From Lepidostoma basale (lineage: Eukaryota > Arthropoda > Insecta > Trichoptera > Lepidostomatidae), in NCBI GenBank assembly GCA_022606425.2, contig JAHDVF020001468.1, forward strand, positions 1,958,501 to 2,022,500: a stretch of DNA of 64,000 nucleotides, in the 5' to 3' direction. Within the stretch, counting starts at the first letter, position 1. Each line of letters starts with the position of its first letter. Shown here piece by piece: positions 11,818 through 24,179 of this stretch. The position numbers and the translations under genes were made by a program. The notes below the pieces were generated by a model, which made no database searches, was not told the origin of the DNA, and saw only the letters and a list, made by a program, of their open reading frames with translations.

Positions 11818-12188
11818 GTTGAGTGCAATGTCCTCGAACGTCGGCGATCACACGCCGTCAAGTCCCGCGACCGACTGTCGCTGTCGTGGCGCGGCGGCAC
11901 GTTTGTGTATGCCGTTGAATAATTGATTCTCAGTGTCGAGTTTTCTAAATAATGAATATTTATTATATTCTCTGAAATTCATTTTCTTATCTTGTCAGAA
12001 GCACCTGACTATGTTTCCTCTAACAAAATACCTGTATAACATATTTTGGTGATCGTTAATTCTATTAAAAATACCAAAAAAAACATTTTAACAAGTGCGT
12101 ATTTTACACCCTACCAATTAAGCTCGACAGGTGGAGTACTTACTTTGAATCGGGAGACTGTTTTAATTTATTATGGTTTGGTGGTAAT

Positions 12189-15100
12189 TTAAGATGTACG
12201 ATCTACGATCAATTCAGATCTCATGATTTGCAAAATAATGGTGTAGTTCACCACGACCCCCACCAGCGCAAACACATAGCGCAGGTCCACGGAGCACATC
12301 TTGCCGGCCCTCACTGTTGGCTTGCGTCCTCTCAGGATGCCCGTGAGGCGCTGAACTTCCCTCTTCTCTGATGAATCTATAAACATACGCAGGAATTCTC
12401 AGTCTTTCTCGTTGGGGAGAGGTCCACAACACCCGGCAAGTCCATAATACCAAAATTACCTAAGCACGCAGCATCCAGTCTGAGAAGTTTGTAAGCCGCT
12501 TCTCGCATAAGTTTCACTTCACACAGTAGACATTCAGTTGTAGCTGCGACGGCCAGAATGTTTAAGAAATGGTGTCCGGCCCAAATTAAAATCAATATTT
12601 TGAAATGTGTAGGCTGGAAAACATTTTTTTTACAATTCAAAACACCTTTTTGCCCACCATGTTTTTAACATGTTAATAGTAAGGTAAAATCTTTTGAAAA
12701 ATGTTGAGAAAACTACTCAAAATTTTAAAAGATTGTATTTAAAATTCATAAAAAAACATTATTTTGAAATTCTTATATGTACGCCAAAGTATTTTAAAAT
12801 GCTAATATGTTTTGTAGGGTGGCCCATAACATATAGGCATTTTTTTATAAAAAAAGTCTCACCCCCAGTTCTTTTCTTTTAGGACTAATAAATAAAATTT
12901 AGTTAGTTAAGTAACTGGTTAAAATTTGGATTTTTTTATTTTATGATAACACATGCCTGAAAGGGGGTGAAAATTTAACTACAATAAATTTGTTTAATTC
13001 CAAAATTTTCGCAATAACATCTTTCTGTTTCAAGTTTAAAACAAATATCTAAATAGTTCATAGACCTGTTTAACTACAAAAACATGTTAATACAAAAATT
13101 AATTGAAATGGTAAAAGGTTACTTAATTTCTTTATAATGAATGCTTCGAGCAAGATGTAAAATAGCTCCGATTGTATTTTATAACTTCATTGTGTGTAAC
13201 AACATTGTTGTATTCTTAAAAAAGTTTCACACCTTCTTTAAGATTTCTGACTACTCTGAGGCCATGTTGATAATTCTGAAGAGAATTCCAGTTCGCAGGA
13301 ACACGAGCAATAAAATCGGACGATATTTTAATGTGATGTGATTTTTGACACAAACTTATATTTATATTCGTATATTATTTGTGTGTTAGTTCGATCATTT
13401 CCTTTAAATCAATTCCAAAATTAGTTGATTATTGTTCTTTCAATGTTCTCTACTTATTATTCGACAGAAATTGTACCATTTTGGAGTAGACCGATGCCAA
13501 TGCTCCATTTTCTCTCCTTTGTTCTTTATAATACTCTGGATGGCCATCATCTGTCCTCTGTCTAGCGATGTGTCATGCCCATTTCCACTCGGCAACACTG
13601 TCCATCATATCGACAAGCTTTTTTTGGCGTCTGATTTTGGTATTGAGTATTTTGTCCTTTAGACTTATGCCAAGCATTTGTCTCTCCATAGCCTATTTTA
13701 CAATACATATTTGAACTTGTGCATGGTATTGGGTATCCAACACTATGTTTAGAAATATTCCTGGTTCGTGTCCAGATGGCGTAACAATGCATACTTCAGA
13801 AGCAGACTTTAAAACTAATTAGGTAATATATGATGGCTGCAAGGTATGTAAGTATACGAGATATTTTCACCTTTTATTATTCCTGTATTTAGCGCACTGG
13901 TTATTGTTGGAAGCAGCCATCCATCCCAGTGTACGACAGAGAAAACTAACTAAAAATAACAGTTTAGTACTGGTAAAGGTAATTTGGCACCTAATGTTTT
14001 ATTTGTTTCTCTTTCAATCAGACACATGTGATTGCAAAGTTTTTAACAATCTACGAACTACCATTTTATATGGAAGACAACGCAATACTGGCTCTGTATA
14101 AGCGCCGCGGTTCGTTTTCCCGGCAATACTACGCACTGCAATGTACTACCGTACCTACCTACTGGACCACACTCTCTATCGTGAATCCTAGGTGCTGTTG
14201 TGTTTTAGTGTATATTTGATATAATTAAGACTATAAACGTGCGTATAATTTGTGGAAAAAACTCTATTTTTTAATACATAAATGACGACCTTCACAGCCT
14301 CTGGGGCACCACTTAGAATTATGCAAATGACCAAATATGTTTCCTGCATTCATTTTAGACCAGTTAGAAAAAAGTGATGAGGTGATACTCGTACATAAAA
14401 TAAAACAAATAAGGGCGATAGTCGTGTTCCTCACCAGCTCGCCGAAGACCGAAACGCTCACGATGACGTGCATCACCAGGGGTATCGGCCCGAGGAGCAG
14501 CTGCAACAGACACAAGCATTTCGTCAATCTCGTTCTGATCGTATCTGATACCATAGTAATATTAATAATATTCTGTAGCTACATCTGCTGGTGCGTACTT
14601 ACCACGACATTGTACTTGTGGTTTACAAGGTCCAGAATATCCATTAACTGAATGTAGATAAGGGCTACAGAATAGATTTCCAAGTTCACTTGCTGAACCG
14701 AACAGCGAGGGTGCAAACATATTGCCCTGAGCATAGCAACTAGCGCGTCCTCATAGATCGGCCCTCGGAACTCGAGAGTGAAGAACCTTCTCCATATGAC
14801 CGCGCTCAGCATGCTCAAGTAGGAGCTCGTCATGTTGATCAGGTTGCAGTACTGGTAGTTGAGAAAGGCAGCTGCCACGGCGTACACGACGCAGGGGACC
14901 ACGGCGAGGGCCGAGCGCAGGTCGCTCAACGCGAAGCCGGCGGCGTGAGCGCCCACGAAGAGCAGCTCTAGCACGTGCGCCGTGCGGTTCAGGCGGTTCG
15001 CTCCGTGGACATAGGTGTTTAGTTTCGGCATTATCATTTCGATTTTGTCGAATTTTTCTAGAATCTTAAACATTGTTAAATCCAATTTCACGGTTTTCAG

Positions 15101-15418
15101 CCATACCAAAGTAATATTTATAATTCCTGATATAAATATGATCACGCACGCTAAATCGTATATTCTACTGGGTGAAATTAAAAGAGAAGCCGTCGATTGC
15201 AGAATTTTGTACATAATCAAGGAGGAGAAGATGGAATATATCAAGCACTGAACTCGGACCGCCCGCTGCCCACCACCCCCCGCCGATGACACCAGACATG
15301 ACAACCCCAGCACTCTCGACACCATCGCTAAAGGCTCGACGATGTCCATGAAAATGCTCAAGTTTCGAATGTTTCGAAAGTTGCTCTCTGCTATATTTAT
15401 TTTCCGCGAACGGGACAT
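12189..15418 (-). CDS. Gustatory receptor Gr3 (four exons, intact, about 407 aa)
   Basis: GR-family channel with a long second intron. Exons on the minus strand: 15418-14603 (272 codons, starts MSRSRKINIAESNF, ends HKYNVV before GTAAGT), 14500-14435 (66 nt, LLLGPIPLVMHVIVSVSVF), 12613-12460 (contains LIWAGHHFLNIL and ECLLCEVKLMREAAYKL) and 12376-12189 (SSEKREVQRL, RAGKMCSVDLRYVFALVG, VNYTIIL). Phases are 0, 0 and 1; the split codon at the last junction gives Asp. Intron 2 is about 1.8 kb and contains a LINE scrap plus a block repeated near 24.2-25.5 kb. Assignment of the last two exons to this gene rests on order, strand, phase and lack of any other candidate. Its first 93 bp after the start region exist as an inverted copy upstream at 15787-15879. 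Confidence 0.82.
13380..14400. repeat. Paralogous block, copy 1 (inside Gr3 intron 2)
   Basis: This stretch is alignable by eye with 24180-25500: shared strings include ATGACGACCTTCACAGCC, TTTTAGACCAGTT and the TGTGCTGTTG to GATATGATTAA neighbourhood. Both copies carry the same LINE scrap in the same relative place, so they descend from one duplicated segment rather than from independent insertions. Confidence 0.7.
13480..13695 (-). mobile_element. LINE C-terminal scrap in Gr3 intron 2
   Basis: The minus strand reads MERQMLGISLKDKI, NTKIRRQ, a frame-shifted stretch, then AEWKWA and HIARQRTD. This matches the conserved C-terminal M-E-R-x-M-L-G...I-R...W-x-W-A-G-H-x-A-R segment of RTE/CR1-like LINE proteins, with a stop in place of the glycine and frame damage. 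Confidence 0.6.
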
Positions 15419-15879
15419 AATCGAACCACCTTCCAGAAGTAACTACGAGTACACTATTATTGTGCCTGTGCCTGCTATTATTGTTGTTGCTGCTGAGTGA
15501 TTGTCATTTATTCAATTAGTAATAACTACATACCTAGAAATGGAATGAATAGATGACAGAAATAATACAATTAAAACTGACAGTGAGCGCTTCTTCGTGA
15601 ACTTGGGTTTCGGTTTCGCTCCCACCGGAATTTCGTCAGAGCGACGAAACTCCGACGGGAGCGAAACCGGTTGGTTTGACAAAAGAAAGTGGTTTAAAAA
15701 CAACTAAAGCGTTTTTAATTATTTTCAATCATTATAAGAGCTGATTTTTGTAGTATTTTAAGTATATTGTATGGGAATGGAATATTCGTTCGCGGAAAAT
15801 AAATATAGCAGAGAGCAACTTTCGTGATATTCGAAACATAAGCATTTTCATGGACATCGTCGAGCCTTTAGCGATGGTG
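15320..15879. repeat. Inverted duplication of the Gr3 5' coding end
   Basis: 93 bp at 15320-15412 (Gr3 codons about 3-33, minus strand) reappear at 15787-15879 in the opposite orientation with about five mismatches. The copy starts CGTTCGCGGAAAATAAATA and ends GCGATGGTG. The 374-bp spacer contains a strong hairpin at 15611-15669. Confidence 0.9.
15611..15669. repeat. Long hairpin in the inverted-duplication spacer
   Basis: Two 27-base arms flank the loop AGAGC. The outer 13 bases are a perfect match (CGGTTTCGCTCCC against GGGAGCGAAACCG) and the inner bases match with three mismatches. Confidence 0.85.
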
Positions 15880-15889
15880 ATATTTACTC

Positions 15890-16130
15890 TGCATTCCGGA
15901 AAATCTCTGGGGTACAATGCTATGCCCCCACAAACATGTCCCCAATGTCCAGTCCAGTAAAAACAAAGTCAATGTCCAGCTTCCTACCACCCAGACATCC
16001 ATCAAGCGTCAGGATATTGTAATCATGTTCGGGAACTTTCATGCTCAGGTTGGAACTGAAAATACGTAATTGGAATACTTAATAGAAAACGTCAACTCTA
16101 ACCGCCATATGGTTCTACATAGCTGCGTCT
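15890..16130 (+). mobile_element. Possible LINE endonuclease fragment
   Basis: Short plus-strand frames read VQCYAP-like text near 15895 and a decayed D-I-V-I-M-x-G-N-F-x-A-Q-V-G string near 16014-16060. This resembles the APE-type endonuclease of RTE-like LINEs. It is heavily broken, and the call rests on two short motifs. Confidence 0.35.
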
Positions 16131-16433
16131 AAAGATGAGTGGTCCTAAGTCCCTCTGAAAGAAAGCAAATAGACGTTTCGATGGAAGCAAACCACAAGAT
16201 GACAACGTCCGAAGCGAGTTCCAATTGGAACTCGCAAACAGGTTCAGTACTCTTGACGTTGCAGATACACATGTGGTGTAGGATCAGTTCTTCAGAAGTA
16301 AACAGTAGACTCTTGGGTTTCAAAATCAATAAGAATGGATGTGTGACGCCATTTCAGTATTGATCAAGCGGCATAATAGTGTAAACCACCATGCAAGAGG
16401 AGATATCACAAAACAGGCATCCTCAGTGACACC

Positions 16434-16930
16434 TTAACTGTTCCGCAAATAGAACGACCCAATCAGCTTTACTCGCCCTTCATAATGACCATTAATAAAC
16501 AACAACAACCGGACCGTAGGACAGCTGAGATGCTGAACTTGTTTGTCCATTTTATTGTAATCTTTTAAGGTCTTTAAAAAACAAAAATTTTGATTCGGCG
16601 CTTTTATCGCCAAATTACATCTAAGCCAGGGCTTCACAAAAACTGCTACAATAAATAATCGAGCATCTCGTAAAGCTTGTTTGTCCTTAGCGCACATTTT
16701 AAACTGCTGCTGCTGCAAACGTATTTATATCCATCGTGCTTGATGCATTGGGCCAGGAGGTCTGATTTTCATTGCCTCCACCCAGAAAAACAATAGCGAG
16801 CTCAATGAGTTCGCTATAATTCGCAAACGCACTTTTGAGCATCAGTTCGTAAATATGATGGCGGCAAGCAAAGAGTAACAGATCTCTTTCTAGTTTTTGC
16901 ACACAAGCTCCGTTCAAGCGTCCTGTATTA
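16434..16930 (-). pseudogene. Repeated arthropod protein family fragment (central part)
   Basis: Two overlapping minus-strand frames form one broken product. The first (16917-16699) reads VQKLERDLLLFACRHHIYEL. The second (16718-16434) reads DARLFIVAVFVKPWLRCNLA and IKAPNQNFCFLKTLKDYNK. The second segment recurs at 63890-63960 in this window. I recognise the family as a multi-copy, function-unknown protein of arthropod genomes, probably transposon-derived; the name and biochemical role are unknown to me. Confidence 0.5.
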
Positions 16931-16959
16931 GATTATCACAGCACATTATTTGTACCTTA

Positions 16960-17990
16960 TCATTCAGGTTCCAAACATGAAGGTACTGCTTTCGTTGGAT
17001 CTATTCAAAGGAATGTGTTGTGCCAGCGGAAAAGTGAAGCTTCCGGAAATTAAGCAGCCAATAGCACCACTGTAAGAATTTAAAACATTTCCTCAAAAAT
17101 ATTAGAAAACACAATTCATGTTTTCAGATGACTTCATCTGCGGTTAGGTTATAATGGAAAATTTTATGCCGATGTTTAAAATTCAGGGACAAATTTACCA
17201 TAAAGCTGGGTCTTTGCTTCCTTTTCATGCGAGTAATCAACATATATTTCATGCGAGATCAAAATGACCAGTTGAATGCATACTGTCAAATCTCTACTGA
17301 AGTCAAAAGGCATATCGAGTCGTTGCAAAAAAAGTTTACATGATAACAATAATTTATTTCCAATGTTCAAAAATGCAATTGACCTCATGCCATCAGACAG
17401 CCACGAGATGGAATAAAAGAGTTACTACTTCCTGGACAATCTCAGATTGATCAACACGACATAGCAGAACGTGTTTTCAAACAAAAGGTAAAATATTGAT
17501 TAATTTCATTACTTCACTAAAAGTTTTCGGATAAACACAATGTTGGGTATACTCTGTGCTCACATTTTAATATGGCTTACTGTGAAGAATATGCCTGCCG
17601 AAATACCAGATCCTACAATCGATAATGGGTTATTTGAATGGGTTATTTGCGACCAAGAACACGGTACACGGACCATGTGGAGCAATCAGCACAAACTCAC
17701 CGTGCATGATCGATGGAAAATGCTCAAAACGTTTTCGTCGAGAGTAGTAAAAAGACACAATCACTGGCAATGATGGTTACCCTCTATATCTACGCAGAAG
17801 TACAGAAGACAATGGGATAGCAATCATTATGAATGTGAGGAGAAACGACATTGTCATATTCGCCACCTTTATCAAAAACTTTTAAAGCACATATCAACGT
17901 TGAGTATTGTAATTCTGTGAAATCTGTAGAATATATTTGTAAATACGTCAACAAAGGCAGTGATATGGCCGTGTTTGGAGTTTTAAAAAA
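16960..17990 (+). mobile_element. Helitron copy I, 5' half (decayed Rep/helicase)
   Basis: Broken frames give CCASGKVKLPEI near 17020, FMPMFKIQGQIYHKAGSLLP near 17160-17220, NAIDLMPSDSHE near 17370-17410, [16 protein letters not shown] near 17600, GNDGYPLY near 17770 and YICKYVNKGSDMAVFG near 17930-17985. These are landmarks, in the right order, of the Helitron replication-initiator/helicase polyprotein. Multiple stops and shifts make it inactive. Confidence 0.85.
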
Positions 17991-19516
17991 CTAAATCTTT
18001 GAAAAACTTGTTAAATGTCGACTCTCCAACTTCATGGAGGAACATCACATACTTTCTGAAAATCAATTCGGCTTCAGAAAAAATCTTTCCACAGACTTAG
18101 CCATATTACAGCTCACAAATTACATCACCGAATCCCTCGATAGAGGAAATAAATGTCTAGCTATCTTTCCGGATCTATCAAAAGCCTTCAACACGGTTTC
18201 CCACCATATACTCTTAGCGAAGTTGGAAGGAATTGGACTTAGAGGGATATCATTGGATTGGTTTTGATCTTATCTGACTGATAGATCACAGTCCGTTACT
18301 TTAGGTGACTTAAACTCTGATAGACTGACCTCCAAATTCGGTGTTCCGCAAGGAAGCGTGTTAGGACCTATGCTCTTTTTAATTTACATTAATGAGCTAT
18401 GTAGCACATCCTTCAATGGAAAAATTATCACCTTTGTCGACGACACTGCTTTGGTTTTTGAATCCAAAACATGGAACAGTGTCTTTAACACTGCTAACCA
18501 AACTCTATTTTCTGTAAAGGAATGGTTGGACTCTAATCTCTTAACATTAAATTTATTAAAAACAAAATACCTCACTTTTAGTTTAACAAAAACAAACCAA
18601 CCTGAGGCTGGTAAAAACCTCATAATTCATGAAAATCCTAATTGTACCCAGCTCACTTCGTGTTCCCGTCTTCCTTTGGAACGGGTCAGTGGTATAAAAT
18701 ACCTAGGTATAACTTTGGACAATAACCTAAGATGGAATTCACATATAACTTCACTCACCTCACGTGTTAGAAAATTATCATATGCTTTCAGATGTCTCCG
18801 AGAAATTCTAGACTATATTTTGCACTATGTCAATCTGTGATAACCTACGGGATCTTGAGCTGGGGCACTTGCGCAAAATCTACAATTGACCCCCTAATTA
18901 AGTCCCATAAAAATATATTGCGCATTATCACCAAAAAACCCATTAGGCATCCTTCGTCCATGTTGTTCAAAGAATATCAAATTCTTAGTATTCGACAACT
19001 TTACATCAAAATATCAGCCATATTCTCCAAATTTAAAATTTTGAATTCGAGATCACAACAGAACCGTCCCACAAGATATTCCTCTCACCATAATTTCAAA
19101 GTTCCTCGCTGTCGCTCAGCTCTAGCCCAAAAGCAATTTCCATTCCGCGCGCCCTATATTTTCAATCGTCTTCCTGAGAATCTTAAATCAATTAACGACA
19201 CTCAGAATTTTAAACGTGCTCTAACCAAATTTATAAAGGGGTCATCGTTAGACATAGAAAACACTTTTTTCTTTTAGATTTAGTAATATTAATTATATCT
19301 TCATATTGTGATTACCAATGTTAGCATAAGATTACTAACAAGCCATTTTACTAACAATGCTACTAACATCATATTTTATGCAGTGGTCATGATACAAGCC
19401 ATGCCTAGTGTGACAACTACAGTCCATAAACTTTTTTGGCAAATTATTGTTATAACATGTAAAATAAATAAATAAATAAAATAAATAAATAAATAAAATA
19501 AATAAATAAATAAAAA
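17991..19516 (+). mobile_element. CR1/jockey-like LINE nested in Helitron I
   Basis: Reverse transcriptase: SENQFGFRKNLSTDLAI, then DLSKAFNTVSHHILLAKL, a TGA stop near 18265, GVPQGSVLGPMLFLIYINEL, a decayed catalytic box FVDDTAL (normally Y/F-A-D-D), and SGIKYLGITLDNNLRW. A frame change near 18800 leads to QSVITYGILSWG through the C-terminus ending about 19277. The element ends in an (AAATA)-type tail at 19460-19515. The 5' half, including the endonuclease, is absent. Helitron sequence resumes right after the tail. Confidence 0.88.
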
Positions 19517-19537
19517 AGTTATAATACAATAACGTAG

Positions 19538-20735
19538 ATGAGATATCACAATACCAGCAATGAAGCTGTGTGGCGTATTTTAGGATTTCAAATTCACGAG
19601 AGAGATCCAACTGTCGTTCCCCTTGCTCTTCACCTTGAAAACGGACAAAGGGCATATTTCACGGAACACACCCCACAAGACAGAGGAACAAATCCACCGA
19701 ACACAACATTAACAACGTTTTTTCAATTATGTGAAACAGATGATTTCGCAAGAACATTGATGAATGCAGACGTTCCAACTTATTTTAGTTGGAACGCGAC
19801 CGGAAAGTATTTTGTAAGAAGAAAGAAATGCATCAAATGCTTTAGGAAGAATAGGTATACACCGTGCACCCGAACAACCGTTCGTGTTCCAACAACATTT
19901 GTACACTTGCGAACAGTGAACGGAAAAGTGCATAATACATATCGGAGTGGAAAACGACGATCATTGGGATAAGTCAATTGAAGATTTACCTATGAATATG
20001 AGAGTCCAACTTCAGAATGATCCAACAGCTGCCATATTTTCAAGACAATTTCTCGAAGTCGGTAACGACATGTACCTGCAAATCCAGAAACGGGAAAAAT
20101 TAGCTTCCCATCTAATTTCTGTAACATCGTAAATTCAAAAGAAGAGTTAGTAGGCAAGGTATTCCAAAGCATAGAAACAAATGACCAAAATGATGCATAG
20201 ATGAGCGATAAAGCCATTCTAGCAGCGAAAAAGGTCGACGTATACGATATGAACAACATTATTCTTAACAAAATCGCACGTGAAACAATGACATACAAAT
20301 CAATTGACTCGGATCACCGATAAACCAAAGTGAAGTCGTGAATTTTCCAATGGAATTTCTCAATTCACTCGATGTTCTCGGATTACCGTCACACATTTTG
20401 AATTTGAAAATTGGGAGTGCCAATTACTTGAAACATTAATCCGTCTAACAAGATTAGTAGTTGAAAAAATAACTGATAATCGTAATAAAGTAATCGAAGC
20501 AACAATTTAGATTGGGCCTCTATCCCGTCAGGTATGGCGTTCGAGTTCAAACTACTTAAATTTCCAATACGAATTGCCTTCGCTATGACTATCAATAAAG
20601 CGCAAGGACAATCTTTGCAAGTGTGTGGTTCGAACTTAGAAAACGACTACTTTTATCATGGGCAATTATACGAGTATATCGCGTGCTCCAGAGTTGGTAA
20701 ACAAAAAATGTAGTCCATCAACTGTATAGCTTTAC
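19538..20735 (+). mobile_element. Helitron copy I, 3' half (PIF1-like helicase)
   Basis: The frame at 19538-19972 reads TSNEAVWRILGFQIHERDPT, then QTDDF-like CETDDFARTL, VPTYFSWNATGKYF. Later broken frames give FCNIVNSKEELVGKVF near 20120, EFLNSLDVLGLPSHILNLK near 20355, INKAQGQ-like text and the ACSRVGK-like terminus near 20690. This is the C-terminal helicase part, continuing the copy interrupted at 17990. Confidence 0.82.
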
Positions 20736-21584
20736 AATAAAAACACAAATGTTAATGAAAACGTTTTTATTTCTTTCCCTGTATTCTACAACATAGTCAC
20801 TGCAACACAAATTAAGATATAAATTGAACAATGTTGCTTTTTCGGTAAATATATAGTTGCTAGACTATTATTATTTACTCCCCTAATAATTAATATCAGA
20901 CAAAGCTAGTATGGTGATGTAAAATATGATCACGCAGTTGATCACGAACCGTCCTAGGCCGTACAAGTAATGAAAGACCATAGAAAACATATTGCAGGCC
21001 GTCACACACGGCCTCCGGAGCTGCAGAACTTTTCTTTCCGGGAGCAGCATACAGAATTACTCAGCCATTAGAACTATACGAATACATCATATACTAATGT
21101 TTGGAGGGGAAATTCGATTTCACCTAAATGTTCTGAAGGCTAACGTTTTCCCCGCAATGGTCCCGGTTATCCTGACGCCGCACATAGGTGGATTTAAATG
21201 ATTTAGGCGGTCAAAATTATTTTACGGTGTATTTTGACATCAAATCATAAATATTATCGTAAAAAATTATCCTTAGTAAAAAAAAATATTTTTTCCCAGC
21301 CAAAAATATAAAAAAATACTAAATCTCGAGGAAAAAAATTTTTTTTATTACAAATTTTGCAAACAAAAAAAATCTAGTTACAGATTAATAATTGAGGTGC
21401 AAATAAGTATTTTAAATTTGTTTATACATTTATGGACAAATCTTGAATCATGTCTGAAATATCGGATCCGGTATTAGGGTTAGCTGGTAGTAACATATTT
21501 CAGGGCAAAATGAACCTGGTTTGATAGTTTTTTTGTTTGTTTCATGCTACTTAATAGTGGATCTGAACTCAATAATAATCTAAT

Positions 21585-22300
21585 CAAGGTTGCATTCCTC
21601 CCTCGAGAACTTTCTTGCGTAGTTTTCGCGGTATAATCGAAAGTGCTTATTTCTGGCTTCTGCTGCCTCTTCCGACAACTGTCCTATGGGTAATAAGGCA
21701 TTTTCAATTACAACTGCACCATGAATCAATATTTTATGCAAGGTCGGAGTCATTGGGTGCCAACTATATAACTCGACATACAATTTCGCAGTAGCCATGG
21801 CATATTCATCAAATCGTTATATTTCCCGTAGTATTTTCGAAGCATCCCTTTTCACTCGAGCCCGTAATGTTGTTTGCGCTGCATGAACGATTACTTCTTT
21901 ATTAAGCGAATAACGTATTTCCTCCGTTTTTCTTCTTTTAGTCCTCTCACTAGAATCTTCAAATGATTTAGAAGGCCGACCTCGTCGAGTTCGCTTGTTT
22001 GCTGAAAGTTCAAATGTTCCTTCTAACACCTTTTCGTGAGTTTTAAGAAACATTGCCTCTTTTCTATGAGCTTTCGACCATTTTTTTTTTCATTGGTGTT
22101 TTAAAATATGCAAATCTTTGTTTGAAACTGCTTAGATTATCTGGAGTGTCACCACAACAGGACAATAGGTGATTTTCTAGATATTTAATTTTTTCATCTA
22201 AATTAGGTAAATCTTGCTGCTGCATTTGATCGTAAAGATATTTACAGCTTATGGTTTTTGTACCCAATGTATCAGATATACCTAAAATAGCGAAAATCAC
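21585..22300 (-). pseudogene. Repeated arthropod protein family fragment, inserted in Gr4
   Basis: Three consecutive minus-strand frames with small breaks give IKYLENHLLSCCGDTPDNLS, then RGRPSKSFEDSSERTKRRKT and EVIVHAAQTTLRARV, then ELYSWHPMTPTLHKILIHGA and IGQLSEEAAEARNKHFRLYR. I regard them as the N-terminal half of the same function-unknown multi-copy arthropod family seen at 16434-16930 and 63272-64000. It interrupts the space between Gr4 exons 3 and 4. Confidence 0.5.
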
Positions 22301-22860
22301 AATTTATTACATTTTAAGAAAAAGTTGTTAAAAAAAAGTGATGTCATCCTTTTTAAAAAAATAACTGTAATTTGGTCAACCGCAGATATCCGCAACCAAA
22401 TTTTATGTCATTAATTAGTCAAATATAAGATGTATACAATACAGGAACAAACATTACGCGATAGGACGCGATAATATAACAAAATGTCTTATAAACTTGA
22501 AAATTAAGTAAAAATTTCATTAGTAGACCACCTTTTTTTGAGGTTCTACAAATAATATAAAATAACTTTTAAAGTATGTTAAACACATCAAGAAATATTG
22601 ATCATTACCTGAGTTATTCTAATCCATAACGATAACTTCGAAATATTAGGTGGACAAGGCAAAATTCTCCTTGTTAAATGTTTATACTGAGAGCGCTAAG
22701 AACAATGACGACGTGCACTTCGTTAGGCGGACATGTTTCAACCACCTGCGTGCGCACACGGTAAAAGATTCGAGGTTGGGGATAGTCAATTATTGTTACT
22801 GGGACATTTCTTTGGATCTAGGATTTTTTTGGTATTTTTAACATCGATTTTGAAATTTGA
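22301..22860. other. Non-coding remnant within Gr4
   Basis: AT-rich DNA between the repeat-family insertion and Gr4 exon 3. I see no supportable coding sequence. Confidence 0.45.
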
Positions 22861-24179
22861 CTTATGACCGGCTAATTCTTAACAATCCACGTAAGTGCGC
22901 CGCCGAGGAGCAGCAGCGCGTGGTGCACCAGCCCCAGCAGCACGGAGACCCACTGGACCACCTCACACACTCGCAGTTACCGCCGTTCGCACTTACCGAC
23001 CATCACAATAATATGAATAGTTACAAGTTGTAACAATACTCGTTTCTTAACCAAGCGGGTCGCAAGTACAAGATTGTTTACTCATATAAGTATTATAATA
23101 TGTACCATCACACTAAACTTGCCGTTGATCAAATCCAAAGTGTCTGATGGACAGCTCGTGATACATCCTAGTAACCGCGTGATAGGTGACCGGTGCTCCG
23201 TGCTCGAAACACGAGCTTATTCGCGAGCCGCACGAGAATGCCAAGGTACATGCCGGTGGAGGCTCTCGCTCAGTCGTGCGTTGAGCACATTCACGTAAGA
23301 ACTGACTATGCTCAGCATGCTGACAAACTGGTGCATCACAAAGTCCGTAGTAATTATATCGATGGAAATTCCCAGATACACAATTATGACATTGAACGGT
23401 TTCCTGGTCATTTCAACTCGACTGACACTAAATAAGAGTAAGAACAGTTTTACAGCGGAGCTATAATACGCTTCCCTGTAGATGTATCCGTTCATATTAG
23501 GGACAACTTAATATTGACCGACTTCGCAGTATTGATATTAGACATCCAACAGAGCACCGTGTTGGTCACCCCGGCCACCCCGGTCACCCCGAGGACAAGT
23601 GGCAGCCCGCCCAGAAGCACCGCGCAGTACAAAACGATTTGGACTTTGGTGAGATCATTTTCTGGGGCGAGTCTGTAACTCCTCAGTCCCATGGCCGTGA
23701 ACATGATCTCTGGGGGCTCCGTCGGGTCGATAAATACTGCAAAGTTCCCGCGTGGGTTCCTCTTCACTTACTTCCTTGCCATCTTCAGCTGGTGTGTTGA
23801 CAGATTTTACCGAAGTATGGTATCCATTAATATAATTACATTCCGCATTCAAATGCGCAATGGAATATTATTTTAATATGAGTTAAAACAATTGAATAAC
23901 ACAGCCCATTAGTCATGAACAGAGTCCGTCAACTTTTGACAAGTTGCCACCTCTCTACCGATCGATTTGTTATGCCATTGCATCTCCTAGGCAATTTATA
24001 TTCATAATTGTATTATCCTTCTACAGAAACAGAGAGTCACCCAGCCCAACACAAACACCAAATTTATAAATAGGCTACACATGGCTGATTATATAAATTA
24101 AACATTATTTTTATTAATCAATATATCGCCAGGTCAATAATCAATATATATTGACTGGCGAGAGCTAGGTTTAAAAAAA

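Larger units (their letters stand above)
20883..23782 (-). pseudogene. Gustatory receptor pseudogene Gr4
   Basis: Recognisable exons in the correct order with many lesions. The presumed ATG at 23782 is followed by a stop as codon 5 (23770-23768), then NFAVFIDPTEPPEI and MGLRSYRLAPENDLTK, closely like the Gr5 start. A deletion and shift near 23493 removes the segment before NMNGYIYREAYYSS. The frame to 23217 keeps the TM4-like SMLSIVSSYVNVLNARL. A further shift near 23150 precedes DLINGKFSVM at the exon-1 donor. Exon 3 survives in part near 22880-22970 (QWVSVLLGLVHHALLLLGG). Exon 4 is at about 20883-21050 (RRPCVTACNMFSMVFHYLYG, VINCVIIFYI). Unrelated repeat-family sequence sits in between. Confidence 0.78.
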
